A stretch of 64,000 nucleotides of DNA from UBA6224 sp963800205 (GTDB taxonomy: Bacteria > Patescibacteriota > Saccharimonadia > Saccharimonadales > UBA4665), in the NCBI GenBank assembly GCA_963800205.1, contig CAWCZQ010000001.1, positions 1 through 64,000 of the forward strand, written 5' to 3'. The stretch's first letter is position 1. Each line of letters begins with the position of its first letter. Positions 17,639-26,529 of this stretch are shown in pieces. The notes under the pieces are model-generated. The model saw only the letters and a program-made list of their open reading frames with translations, was not told where the DNA came from and searched no databases. The position numbers and the translations under genes are program-made.

Positions 17639-18145
17639 ATGAGAAATAAGCTAATCATTGCAGCAGTCGTGCTGGTGGGTTTGGCCTCAGTAGCGTACGC
17701 TGCATACTCGCAGGTGCTGACCGTAAACGGAACTGGTACCGCTACAGGTGACTGGAACGTAGCCATCACCAGCATTACCCAAACATCTGCCACCGGAGTC
17801 ACGGAAAACTCCGCGCCTACTTTTGATGGCACATCAGCAACATTTGACGTCGACCTAGCCTACCCAGGAGCAACGGCAACCTACGACGTTACTGTCACCA
17901 ACAACGGTAATATCCCAGCTATCTTATCAAGCTTAACCGACCTGACGTCCAAAAACGCCGAAGCACCTACCTACATCACTTACGCAACAAGTGGCGTAAC
18001 AGGGGGAAGCACCACACTGGCGGCCAATGGCGGAACCAACGTGATGCAAGTAACCGTAACCTGGGACAGCACTACCAGCCCAGACACATCATCTGGTAAT
18101 TCCAAGGCTGCAACCATTACACTCAACTACGACCAAAATCCGTAG
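17639..18145 (+). CDS. TasA/CalY-like fibre protein with SipW-type signal peptide
   Basis: 168 aa. The signal peptide (residues 1-21) ends VAYAAYSQVLTVNG, the form found on SipW-dependent substrates. The mature protein is a Thr/Ser/Ala-rich beta protein (WNVAITSITQTSATG, ATATYDVTVTNNGNIPA, MQVTVTWDSTT), like TasA and camelysin, which form extracellular fibres in biofilms of Bacillus and relatives. No HExxH protease motif is visible. An AAAGGA precedes the ATG. The next genes are a second SipW-type substrate, the peptidase and a DUF5305 protein, which makes the assignment firm at system level. Confidence 0.75.
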   Translation: MRNKLIIAAVVLVGLASVAYAAYSQVLTVNGTGTATGDWNVAITSITQTSATGVTENSAPTFDGTSATFDVDLAYPGATATYDVTVTNNGNIPAILSSLTDLTSKNAEAPTYITYATSGVTGGSTTLAANGGTNVMQVTVTWDSTTSPDTSSGNSKAATITLNYDQNP

Positions 18146-18187
18146 GCCATAGCAGCGTGGTAGGGTAACTTCGGTATCTGAGCAGTA

Positions 18188-18994
18188 ATGCGCAAGAAAC
18201 GTTCTCTGAAATCTCCTATCAAACGCATCATGATGCTAGTAAGCATACCCCTTGTTCTCACGAGCACGGGGTATGCGCTTTTTTCGCAGCAATTATCGGT
18301 TGCCGGTAACGCAAATAAGCCTGCATACACATCTGCTAACTATTTATTCTTAAGCTACGACAAAACGGTGACGCAAATTGGGCAAAATTGGCTGTACACT
18401 ATTGATGTAACGGTAAAAAACACGAGCGGTACACGCACCATCAGCGCTTGGCAATCTTCCTTTAGCCTACCCAACGGGTACACCAACCTTAGCTGTTCAT
18501 CTGCTAATTGCTCAACGGCCAGCAACACCCTGACGGCCACCGATACCGGGGGCAACGGCACCATTACGCCCAACAACACCACTACTTTTACTTATTCATT
18601 TCAGTCCTCGCAATCGAACTATGTTTTTTCATCCCTATCCATATCAGGTACTGTCGTACCTATCTATCAAACCGTAGCCGGTCTAAGCGCTACGGATACC
18701 GTCGGCAATCAGTCAAAAAACAAGAACGTATATACGTGGCCCTATACCATCACGGTGACAAATAATTCTGGCGAAGATTTAGCTGGCTGGCGATTATTGA
18801 TACCTTGGACCTCTTCAAATAGCGTCGATAGTATTCCCACCAGCGTCAATTACGTCGAAACGGCAACAGAACTTCAAATTATGAGTAAACAACCAATTAG
18901 TAATGGCACGAGCTTTCAATTTACCGCAAACCTCTCATCTACTGATAGAAACTGGGTGATGACAGGCTATACGGTTGAGGGAGATCATTTCTGA
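18188..18994 (+). CDS. SipW-type secreted protein with two CBM2-like domains
   Basis: 268 aa. A SipW-type signal (STGYALFSQQLSVAGNA, about residues 14-40) precedes two similar beta domains (about 50-155 and 165-268). Each has the CBM2-like pattern: WLYTIDVTVKNTSG..W and WPYTITVTNNSGEDLAGW, with conserved Trp and Asn. CBM2 domains bind cellulose or chitin in other bacteria; here they could bind a host glycan or simply act as a fibre scaffold. The stop overlaps the start of the peptidase gene (TGATG), so they are translationally coupled. Confidence 0.7.
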   Translation: MRKKRSLKSPIKRIMMLVSIPLVLTSTGYALFSQQLSVAGNANKPAYTSANYLFLSYDKTVTQIGQNWLYTIDVTVKNTSGTRTISAWQSSFSLPNGYTNLSCSSANCSTASNTLTATDTGGNGTITPNNTTTFTYSFQSSQSNYVFSSLSISGTVVPIYQTVAGLSATDTVGNQSKNKNVYTWPYTITVTNNSGEDLAGWRLLIPWTSSNSVDSIPTSVNYVETATELQIMSKQPISNGTSFQFTANLSSTDRNWVMTGYTVEGDHF

Positions 18995-20184
18995 TGATTG
19001 CCAAACTGCACACCATCAAGCCGGAAGCGTGGGGACTACTGACCGGCATGGCGCTACTGGCGGCATTTTCGGCGCTGGTGCGTATTACCGGTCTGATACC
19101 ATCCACCATGTATTCGTACGCCGTCCAGCCGGCGCTGGCCCTCACCATTTTTGGCGCGGCCATGTACGTAGCTCGTGGGCATCAAGATCGGGTGCGGCAC
19201 CGCAGCGAAAAGGCTTTTATGATCGGCAGTGTGCTGGCGGTGTGGTTTGTGGTGTATTTTTTGTCTGGACTGGTGACAACCTACGTTAACAATAGCCTCG
19301 TGAGTAGCCCTAAGAGTATTATCCTGAACCTCTGGAGCTTTGGCGTTGTAGCGTTTTGTATTGAGTTCGCTCGGCATCGGCTGATGCTCGTGATTGGCCG
19401 GCGAAACGTAGTCTGGTTCGGTGTGATAGTGGCTGTGGTATTCGGCTTGCAACAGCTTAACTTTGGTCTCATCCCGGCGACCCATGGCCTTGAAGGGTTC
19501 ATAGAACTTGCGGTATCAGATATCATTCCGGCCATCGTGGGGAGCTTTTTGCTAACGTATCTGGCGATAGCCGGCGGATTGCCTTCTATGCTGGTGTACC
19601 GGCTTGGCATCGTGGCGGCCACGATCTTGCCACCGATTATTCCCAAGTACGACTGGTATCTACAGGGGATATCACTGCTATTCTTGGCTCTCTGCATCTA
19701 CATTGCCTTTGACCGCGACCGACAACACCGCCAAGCGCCATCAACCCACCGCTATCGTCGTCATCAGGCGCGAGCCTACGACATTATGTCGGTACTCGTA
19801 ATGATTTGGTTGGTCTTGTTCACGACCGGTTTCTTTTCGTACAAGCCGGCGGCAATAGCGTCCAACAGTATGCAACCGGTCTTTAGCCGCGGCTCCATCG
19901 TCATCGTCCAGAAGGTGGACGACCCCGTAGACGTTCAGGTCGGTGACATTGTACAATACAAAAGGATAAGCGAAATGATTACACACCGCGTGGTTGCGAC
20001 CGATGCAGCCGACGACGGCAGTGGCGATAGGGTGTTTATGACCAAAGGCGACAATAACCCGAGTATGGACCCCGTGGTTAATCAGTCACAGATAGTCGGT
20101 ATCGTCCGTGCCCAAATTCCGCTAATCGGCTATCCCACCGTCTGGCTGCAAGGAGCGGGCGGATCAGGAATAATCAAACCATGA
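18994..20184 (+). CDS. sipW: SipW-type signal peptidase I with N-terminal multi-span domain
   Basis: 396 aa. About 275 residues of membrane helices precede the catalytic domain. The Ser nucleophile is in ASNSMQPVF (Ser about 292). The general base is His (EMITHRVVA, about 331) rather than Lys, the ER/archaeal-type dyad characteristic of SipW. The box MTKGDNNPSMDP follows near 350. It should cleave the two upstream substrates after their SipW-type signals. The large polytopic N-terminal extension is far longer than Bacillus SipW (about 190 aa) and its role is unknown. Overlaps the DUF5305 gene by 4 nt. Confidence 0.88.
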   Translation: MIAKLHTIKPEAWGLLTGMALLAAFSALVRITGLIPSTMYSYAVQPALALTIFGAAMYVARGHQDRVRHRSEKAFMIGSVLAVWFVVYFLSGLVTTYVNNSLVSSPKSIILNLWSFGVVAFCIEFARHRLMLVIGRRNVVWFGVIVAVVFGLQQLNFGLIPATHGLEGFIELAVSDIIPAIVGSFLLTYLAIAGGLPSMLVYRLGIVAATILPPIIPKYDWYLQGISLLFLALCIYIAFDRDRQHRQAPSTHRYRRHQARAYDIMSVLVMIWLVLFTTGFFSYKPAAIASNSMQPVFSRGSIVIVQKVDDPVDVQVGDIVQYKRISEMITHRVVATDAADDGSGDRVFMTKGDNNPSMDPVVNQSQIVGIVRAQIPLIGYPTVWLQGAGGSGIIKP

Positions 20185-21317
20185 GTAATACAGAACACAC
20201 ACCACACGCCAGACGACAGCTGATATTTGTATTGCTTGGCTTATTTTTGTTTACAGCGGCAGGATTATTAATAAACGACCGCTTGCACGTGCATTCCGAC
20301 ATTGCCCCCGGCCCGGATCCGTACAAGTACGACATCACCCAGTCTGTCAAACAGCAAACCTACTACCGTGAGAACAGCTTTTTTGGGACGCGCCCCGACC
20401 AATCAAATGGAGCTTTCTTGACCGATTTAACTAAATCCATCGATACACAGTTCCACTACAATTTTAACGCCAGCCAAACCACAAAACTATCGTATCGCTA
20501 CGCTGCCACTGCCGAACTGCGCGCCTTATACGGCAGCGATACCAGCGAAAAAAACCGGCCCACCGTCTGGCAGAAGCAATTCAAACTGCTCGAACCCGTC
20601 GAAGGCGTGCAGCAGACGAACCAACTGGCTTTGCAGCCGGAGGTCCAGATTCCATTTGCCAAGTACAAACAAGAAATGGAGCAATTTAAGAATGCCTTCT
20701 CGGCACCGCTCGATGATGAGCTCATTATTACCTACCGAGTCATCGTGGAAGGGAGCACTAACAACACACCCTTTCAGGACACGAAAGTCTCGACCATTAC
20801 GATACCCCTCGACCAACAGGTGTTTACTCTGGCTACCAAATTCAAAAAGACCGATCACAACGAAATTATCCCCAAGCACACTCAGCAGATACAAGACACC
20901 ATCGCCCGCTTTGAAATACCAGTTGCTATCGGGTTGATTATCTTTGGGGTTGCTTACTTTATATACGGCTTACGCCGCCAGCTTATCAAGTCGCCGTACC
21001 AGCGTGAACTCGAGAAAATCTACCGGTACCACGACGGCATCATTATTCACGCCGGCCGGCCATCAGACCTGGCGCACAAGAATGTCGTGACGGTAAAGAG
21101 CTTTGATGATCTGCTTAACCTCGAAGAAGAGATGAAAACGCCAATTATCGCCAGCCAGGTCAGCGGCGACACCACTCACTTCTTTATATCCCACAACGAT
21201 GAAGTATACGTCTACACCTTGGGCGTCCCCATTCCATTTAAGACACCCGTGCCGACCCGCGACACGCCATACTCTCACCACAAACAACCCGTACCCAAAC
21301 AGAAAATAATGGGCTAA
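20181..21317 (+). CDS. DUF5305-like two-span membrane protein
   Basis: 378 aa. Spans at about 13-32 and 249-270 enclose an extracytoplasmic domain of ~215 residues; a ~105-residue cytosolic C-terminal domain follows (KNVVTVKSFDDLLNLEEEMK). This layout, together with the TasA/SipW neighbourhood, matches DUF5305, a family found with SipW-type peptidases in archaea and clostridia. A role in fibre export or anchoring is inference. Overlap ATGA with the peptidase gene indicates one operon, 17639-21317. Confidence 0.7.
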   Translation: MSNTEHTPHARRQLIFVLLGLFLFTAAGLLINDRLHVHSDIAPGPDPYKYDITQSVKQQTYYRENSFFGTRPDQSNGAFLTDLTKSIDTQFHYNFNASQTTKLSYRYAATAELRALYGSDTSEKNRPTVWQKQFKLLEPVEGVQQTNQLALQPEVQIPFAKYKQEMEQFKNAFSAPLDDELIITYRVIVEGSTNNTPFQDTKVSTITIPLDQQVFTLATKFKKTDHNEIIPKHTQQIQDTIARFEIPVAIGLIIFGVAYFIYGLRRQLIKSPYQRELEKIYRYHDGIIIHAGRPSDLAHKNVVTVKSFDDLLNLEEEMKTPIIASQVSGDTTHFFISHNDEVYVYTLGVPIPFKTPVPTRDTPYSHHKQPVPKQKIMG

Positions 21318-21415
21318 TACCTTCGGCGCCAGCCCGGTCAGTGCCAGCATCATAAGAAATCAAACAGCACACCTCCAATATAGCTTCATACTGAGGGATT
21401 ATGGAGGAGGTCAAC

Positions 21416-21868
21416 ATGCTACAAAAAATAACGCCGAACTTATGGTTCAATGGCAACGCAACAGAGGCAGTAGAGTTTTATACATCAGTATTTCCGGATA
21501 GTAATATTACAGCCACGTCGTACTATCCATCAGAAGGTTTAGCTGATTTCCAGCAATCGATGGCGGGCAAAGAGCTGACCGTAGAATTCGAGCTATCCGG
21601 ACAGCAATTTATTGCTATCAATGCCGGGCCAGAATTTACCTTTAACGAAGCGGTGTCGTTTTTGGTGACCTGCAAAGATCAGGATGAAATAGACTATTAC
21701 TGGCAAAAACTTTCCTCAGTACCCGCCGCCGAGCAATGTGGCTGGTGCAAAGATAAGTACGGCTTGAGCTGGCAAATCGTGCCGGAAAACATGGAGGAAC
21801 TTATGCAAAAGCCTGGGGCATTCGAAAAGATGATGCAAATGCACAAGATCGAAATAGACGCCTTTTAA
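21416..21868 (+). CDS. VOC/PhnB-like glyoxalase-fold protein
   Basis: 150 aa. Begins LQKITPNLWFNGNATEAVEF, the opening of the PhnB/3-demethylubiquinone-methyltransferase-like branch of the VOC superfamily; the end DKYGLSWQIVPENMEELM is also diagnostic. These are metal-binding beta-alpha-beta proteins of mostly unknown substrate; no true methyltransferase activity is implied. ATG 21416 is chosen because GGAGGAGGT lies 4-12 nt upstream; the ATG at 21401 would include it. Confidence 0.85.
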   Translation: MLQKITPNLWFNGNATEAVEFYTSVFPDSNITATSYYPSEGLADFQQSMAGKELTVEFELSGQQFIAINAGPEFTFNEAVSFLVTCKDQDEIDYYWQKLSSVPAAEQCGWCKDKYGLSWQIVPENMEELMQKPGAFEKMMQMHKIEIDAF

Positions 21869-21873
21869 GTCGG

Positions 21874-22602
21874 CTACTTCTTTTTGTACTTTTGGGCTTG
21901 CGATACAAGTGCTTCGCCATTGGCTTGATCGTGCCAATAACGATAGGCAAAGCTTTTACTGTCGTACCGTTCGCGCCACATGGTAGTTACATAGCGAATA
22001 TAGTTGTAGGTGCCTTGTCCCTTGACGCCATCGAGACCTTTGTCTCGATATTCTCTAGCCGAACCCTCGCCACCAAAATAGCCAGCAGCGACTAACCCGA
22101 CCGTCTTATCCCACGTGGGAGCCTGCGACGACGTACCAAATTCATCAATCAATTTCCGAATGTTAGCGACACCAAATTCTATAGCGGTGTCTGGATCATA
22201 GAGGTCATATGTTTCGACTGGTTTTTGCAAAAACTTGGCAGCAATATCCTGCGCACGGGCCTCCGTAATCTGCATAAGTCCTTTGGCGACACCACTGTTA
22301 GCCCTGGGGTCACCGCCAGATTCTATCGTCATAATAATGGCCGGTACGTTTGGGTCTATTTGGTACTGCTGGCTGTACTGTTCGATGGTTGAAGCCCAGC
22401 GTGTCACTGTCGGCGGAAGCCACTTTATAACGAGCTGATTCTCGGCATTGCCATTTTCTGGTCTCAGTGGTGCGGGATTATTCCACGGACCATGCTCGAT
22501 GGCCACCGCCGCAACAGCGCCCACTCCTAATCCAGCAACAGCGGCAGCGGCTTCCCGCATAAATTGGCGTCTGGTAATGTGACGGAATTGCTCATGTGAC
22601 AT
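21874..22602 (-). CDS. Tat-exported lytic transglycosylase (SLT domain)
   Basis: 242 aa. A twin-arginine signal (ITRRQFMREAAAAVAGLGVG, residues 9-35) is followed by a lysozyme-like SLT domain. The catalytic Glu lies in IIMTIESGGDPRA near residue 95; then come GLMQITEA and GYFGGEGSAREY. It would cleave peptidoglycan outside the cell. Tat export implies folding in the cytosol; tatA and tatC are not in the window. The end is basic. It stops 6 bp from the end of the convergent VOC gene. Confidence 0.85.
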   Translation of the reverse strand: MSHEQFRHITRRQFMREAAAAVAGLGVGAVAAVAIEHGPWNNPAPLRPENGNAENQLVIKWLPPTVTRWASTIEQYSQQYQIDPNVPAIIMTIESGGDPRANSGVAKGLMQITEARAQDIAAKFLQKPVETYDLYDPDTAIEFGVANIRKLIDEFGTSSQAPTWDKTVGLVAAGYFGGEGSAREYRDKGLDGVKGQGTYNYIRYVTTMWRERYDSKSFAYRYWHDQANGEALVSQAQKYKKK

Positions 22603-22702
22603 AGCAGCATCCTATACCACAAAGCGAGACGGCAACAATGGATAAACTCACACATACCATGCTCATGGTTGCATACTCCGAAAAATTTATTATGCTAGCT
22701 CT

Positions 22703-23143
22703 ATGCCGGAAAACAACCGATTCAATCCTGCACCCGACGAACAGATCATCATCGAACGACTTTTACTATGGTCAGACGTCCAAGAAGTACTGACCGAACA
22801 AACGCAGCATGCTGCAATCGATATGCCGCTTGGAGAAACTCCGATAGATATGTTACGACCAACCCGCATACTACTAGAATCTCCACCTAGTGACGCTCTA
22901 GAATATCGGCTGCAGCTGTGGGGAGAGCTAGGCAAACAATCACTTTTTGCACGAGCAGAAATTGTATATAGCGACGAGCAAAACGGTGATGAATATGCCT
23001 ACGAAATAACATCACAAGGTGCCAGCCAGTGCCAGCCAATTAGTGAGCCGCTCAATCGTGACGAAATAGAAGAAATCCGCGCCGACATTATCGGAGCAAA
23101 CTGGTGCCCAGAGTCGGCCCACCAACGCATCGCCGAAGCCTAA
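22703..23143 (+). CDS. Hypothetical acidic protein, 146 aa
   Basis: A soluble acidic protein without membrane spans or recognised domains. A helical N-terminus (DEQIIIERLLLWSDVQEVLT) precedes a beta-rich centre (EYRLQLWGELGKQSLFARAE) and a helical end. TATGCT at 22691-22696 lies 6 nt before the ATG with no Shine-Dalgarno, so it is probably leaderless. The next gene, of similar size and composition, also has its own leaderless-type promoter. Confidence 0.55.
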   Translation: MPENNRFNPAPDEQIIIERLLLWSDVQEVLTEQTQHAAIDMPLGETPIDMLRPTRILLESPPSDALEYRLQLWGELGKQSLFARAEIVYSDEQNGDEYAYEITSQGASQCQPISEPLNRDEIEEIRADIIGANWCPESAHQRIAEA

Positions 23144-23188
23144 CTGAGTCTGTTGCTATAATTATACTTTTGTTTTATAGTATAGGTA

Positions 23189-23734
23189 ATGAAATTCTCT
23201 CGATACAACGCCGATAGCAGCGCAACGACGCTCTTTGAAAAAACTCAATCATTACTCGCCGATACGCCAGTGCACAGTAATACCTTTGGCGACGAAGAAA
23301 GAGACATTCTACTCACAGAAGAGCAGCTAGCCGCCGTAGCCCCAATATTCAAAAATTATGAAATGGACATTCCGCAGAGCATCGAAATAGGCTGTAGTGA
23401 GGAATTAGCCAGTGTCAACAGTTATGGGCACGTCTTTCCGGGGGGCCGGGCATCACGCATTGCCGTGACTACAGATAGTGTGACGAAGATTTATTCTATC
23501 TGGCAAGAAGACGAAGATATCAGTGATGTGCACGTCATTACAACCGCACTCAACCAAACCCCTCTAGCATTAGAACAGCATGCGAATACCTCGGCGCCAA
23601 TCGATGCGCTCGGCCGTTTAGCGAGCAGCATTGCAACCTTTGAACTCTCGGAAGACTTAGGACTACACCAAATAGAGCCGCACGAAGAAGCGGCTCTATT
23701 AGACACGATGTCGCTATTACTCAGTGCTAGATAG
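23189..23734 (+). CDS. Hypothetical acidic protein, 181 aa
   Basis: A soluble acidic protein of unknown family. Visible features are a helical N-terminus, a beta stretch ASRIAVTTDSVTKIYSIWQE near residue 92, and a helical acidic end (EPHEEAALLDTMSLLL). TATAGT at 23176-23181 lies 7 nt before the ATG. It overlaps the end of the convergent SPW-repeat gene by 8 bp. Confidence 0.55.
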   Translation: MKFSRYNADSSATTLFEKTQSLLADTPVHSNTFGDEERDILLTEEQLAAVAPIFKNYEMDIPQSIEIGCSEELASVNSYGHVFPGGRASRIAVTTDSVTKIYSIWQEDEDISDVHVITTALNQTPLALEQHANTSAPIDALGRLASSIATFELSEDLGLHQIEPHEEAALLDTMSLLLSAR

Positions 23735-24083
23735 CGCTGGTGTGGTGGCGCTCATTGAAGTGCGCCAGTTCAAACCCGTCCCAGTTTGCCAAAACAAACG
23801 TGGCGATAGCTGAGAGAGCGGCGCTCCAGGTGGCAGCATCGCTCATGCCGAACATAAATGCCGACACAAAGAGCCAAATGGCGGCGATAGCCATCAGCCA
23901 GCTCGGCCAGGTGCTTTTCAGAAACATTTGTACACCTGCCAAGACTGCAATAACAGCACCTGATATGAGAATATTCGTCAGGGCACCTCCTGTAATGGAG
24001 ATCCAGATCGGCGACAGCACGACCCACGCCCCAGCAATCAGCGCGAGGGCACTGGCGAGACGAGATTGTGTTAAATCATTCAT
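23727..24083 (-). CDS. SPW-repeat membrane protein
   Basis: 118 aa with four spans in two similar halves. Each half begins with an SPW-type helix: LIAGAWVVLSPIWIS near residue 13 and the more divergent MAIAAIWLFVSAFMFG near 65. SPW-repeat proteins are small integral membrane proteins of unknown function. ATG 24083 is chosen because AAGGAG precedes it; longer in-frame openings upstream lack such a site. Confidence 0.75.
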   Translation of the reverse strand: MNDLTQSRLASALALIAGAWVVLSPIWISITGGALTNILISGAVIAVLAGVQMFLKSTWPSWLMAIAAIWLFVSAFMFGMSDAATWSAALSAIATFVLANWDGFELAHFNERHHTSAI

Positions 24084-24288
24084 ATTACTTCTCCTTTCGT
24101 CTATATTAACCTCCCTTGGTCCCTCCTTTCTCTTGCGAGTATAGAATATGAGCGCCAACAACTCAGTTAGAGATTTTACCGAAGTGGAGTGATATCAGTA
24201 GCGGTGAAGGCGGGGCGGTGACATATCTAACTGCTAAAAATTGGGCCAGCATCAACAATAGAGCTACACCTAAAAGAGAGGAGGCAGC

Positions 24289-24471
24289 ATGACAAAGAAC
24301 CATAACATGGGTCGAAAAAGCCATCATGCCCAAGACGCGCAATACGATCAAAACATGAGCGGTCTCAATGAGGAAATCACCGACCAGCCCACGCGACCGT
24401 CCGTCGGTAAGCAACAATCGACAAAAAGCTCGGATGAGGAGCCACGACAGCCAGATTCAAGCGCCGAGTAA
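24289..24471 (+). CDS. Small polar disordered protein, 60 aa
   Basis: A 60-residue protein rich in Gln, Asp, Ser, Lys and His with no hydrophobic core (KSHHAQDAQYDQNMSG, then KSSDEEPRQPDSSAE), hence probably disordered. A very good ribosome site (GAGGAGG, 5 nt before the ATG) supports translation. It lies 29 nt before the BaeRF gene and is probably co-transcribed with it. No family is recognised. Confidence 0.55.
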   Translation: MTKNHNMGRKSHHAQDAQYDQNMSGLNEEITDQPTRPSVGKQQSTKSSDEEPRQPDSSAE

Positions 24472-24500
24472 CACATAACAACTGAAACTGAGGGGGTCAC

Positions 24501-25688
24501 ATGGAAAAATTAGACCAAACCATTGTTAACAATTTATTACAAGTAGAGCAGGCGCCGGCCGTAACGGTGTACATCCCAATGCACACCAGCGCCTCGCCGC
24601 CGCATGTTAGTGGCAACCAAATTCGCCTCAAGAACTTATTGCAAACTGCCATAGAACATTTGCAGCAAGCGCACGATACCACAGCACTAGCCGACGAGCT
24701 GCAAGCAACCATAAAGCAATTATCGAACGATATGAAATTTTGGGAGACTCAAACACCCGGAATGTTGCTCTGCGCCACACCGGGCAGTGTTCGGCTGTTT
24801 CATCTCCCCATAGATACCGAAGAATATGTGGCTGTCGACAGTCATTTTCACTTGGCACCAGTACTGGGGTTGTTGCATGATCACCATGACTTTTACGTGC
24901 TAGCGGTGGCACAACACCAGCCGCGCCTCTGCAAAGGTACGTTATACGGCCTCGAAGAAGCCGGCGTTGATCTCCCCGCCAATGTGCACGACGCGCTCAA
25001 TATCGATGAAAGCAATCAGAAATCAGAAAATCAAGGCACGCGCACTGGGCCAAGTTCTAAGGGTATGGCGTCTGGTGTCGAAAGCGGTCGCGGCTGGTTT
25101 AATGGCCGCGGCGGCTCGCGTAATCCCGAGGAAGCAGACAGAATCCGCTTCTTTCGGCTGGTTGATAGCGTCGTCACCAAGCACACCGACCATTCACTGC
25201 CGCTCGTTTTAGCAGGTGTCGAATCGGAGCTGGCCGAATACCGCTCTATTAGCAAATATTCAAAGATCTTAGAGGGAAGCATTGCCGGCAACCAATCTGG
25301 CACCAACCACCACCGAGAACTTTACGACAAGGCCCAGCACATCGTCCATGCCGAGCTGGTTATGCCCGCTCATCGTTCGGTTATCGAAGAATACTTACGG
25401 GTCGGTGGTACCCACCCCGACCGAGTAGCCAAAGATGACAAAACCATCAGCCAGGCCGCAACCGAAGGACGCATCGACAAATTTTTGGCCAGCATGGTGC
25501 ATCTGACAGCCGACACTATCCGTGACACCGCCGACGAAGTCCTGAGCATTACGTTCCCGGAGCGAGCAAAAAGCAAGCGGCTGAACGACGTTGCCAAGCA
25601 GGTTTGGCAAACCAGCGGTACCATTGTCAGCTTGCAGCCAGAAGAAATGCCGCAAGGACTCGACATGGCAGCCCGTCTGCGCTACTAA
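24501..25688 (+). CDS. BaeRF-type (archaeo-eukaryotic release-factor-like) protein
   Basis: 395 aa. The layout of bacterial archaeo-eukaryotic-release-factor-like proteins can be followed. The N-terminal domain has VTVYIPMHTSA near 20. The middle domain has DFYVLAVAQHQPRLCKG near 135, with the typical 'fyvLaLsqn.vrL..' strand. The C-terminal L7Ae-like part has HSLPLVLAGVESELAEYR near 230. A Gly/Ser-rich loop (about 175-215) separates the last two. BaeRF proteins are proposed to act on stalled ribosomes or in stress. Assignment is from these strands; the exact subfamily (3 or 7) is uncertain. Confidence 0.7.
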   Translation: MEKLDQTIVNNLLQVEQAPAVTVYIPMHTSASPPHVSGNQIRLKNLLQTAIEHLQQAHDTTALADELQATIKQLSNDMKFWETQTPGMLLCATPGSVRLFHLPIDTEEYVAVDSHFHLAPVLGLLHDHHDFYVLAVAQHQPRLCKGTLYGLEEAGVDLPANVHDALNIDESNQKSENQGTRTGPSSKGMASGVESGRGWFNGRGGSRNPEEADRIRFFRLVDSVVTKHTDHSLPLVLAGVESELAEYRSISKYSKILEGSIAGNQSGTNHHRELYDKAQHIVHAELVMPAHRSVIEEYLRVGGTHPDRVAKDDKTISQAATEGRIDKFLASMVHLTADTIRDTADEVLSITFPERAKSKRLNDVAKQVWQTSGTIVSLQPEEMPQGLDMAARLRY

Positions 25689-25779
25689 AATGTAAGCTTT
25701 CTAACAGATTCGATAAGTGTATTCCTATAGTCTTATTCTAAAAGAAAAATTCTTTGGAGAGACTTATAAGGAGGACACT

Positions 25780-26436
25780 ATGATTTATACGGCCGCGCAT
25801 GGCGCTGACCGACAAGTTAAGCTACGCGCCGAAAAAGGGTTAGTGTTTTTTGCACTGCCTCTGGTGGGATTGCTAATACTCGGCTTTACCTTGTTACCAA
25901 GCCAACCACAAACTTCAAATGGCAGCACGGGCAGCAACACTGATAGCTCAGGTAACAGTTCGCTGCATATGAGCTCAAGCAAACCCAATAATAACGATAA
26001 TAAAAACAGCGCAGCCGGCACCGAAACCAGTTCGAACTCCACAACAGCAAATAGCACAGGAGACAACACATCAAGTACTCCTGCTGGCACCAGCCCCCGA
26101 ACCAATCAACAGAGCGCCAGTAACTCCGTAGCTTCAGGTAGTACTTCGAGTAGTAGTTCATCCCCCAGCCCAACAATAGGTGGCCGAGGGGGCGATGGTG
26201 GCACCAACCAGTACTACTAGCTCCCCGAGTAGCGGCAGTGGCGGTTCGACCGGTACCACCACTACTAGTTCTGGTAGTTCGAGCGGGGTTCGTCGAGCGG
26301 TAGCAGCAGTGGCACTGGTACCACTAGTGGTGGCAGCGACACCACCACAGTAGGAGAAGGCTTGCCGGTCACAAACTGTACGGACCTCAAAAAGAGTGTG
26401 GACCTAATTAACCTCGGAACTCTCTGTGTGAATTAA
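25780..26436 (+). pseudogene. Surface protein with Ser/Thr-rich stalk, frameshifted
   Basis: ATG 25780 follows AAGGAGG. One membrane span (about 24-44, VFFALPLVGLLILGF) is followed by over 100 residues rich in Ser, Thr, Asn and Gly. The current frame stops at 26220, but another frame continues the same composition (TSSPSSGSGGSTGTTTTSS), and a third gives the end (VGEGLPVTNCTDLKKSVD .. LGTLCVN) with two Cys, stopping at 26436. The shifts fall near runs of G (about 26180 and 26285), typical of homopolymer errors or slippage. Joined, the protein is about 218 residues. Confidence 0.6.
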
Positions 26437-26529
26437 GGATAATGACGATATCTTCACAGACTACCGGCAGTAGTAAGGTATAATCTCCAGCACCAGGTTA
26501 GACGCACCTTTACGAAAGTGGTGATATGA

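Noticed and set aside
24163..24417. 84-codon hydrophobic frame on the reverse strand
   Set aside because: Antisense to the small gene with a strong ribosome site at 24289; its hydrophobicity reflects the complementary codons.
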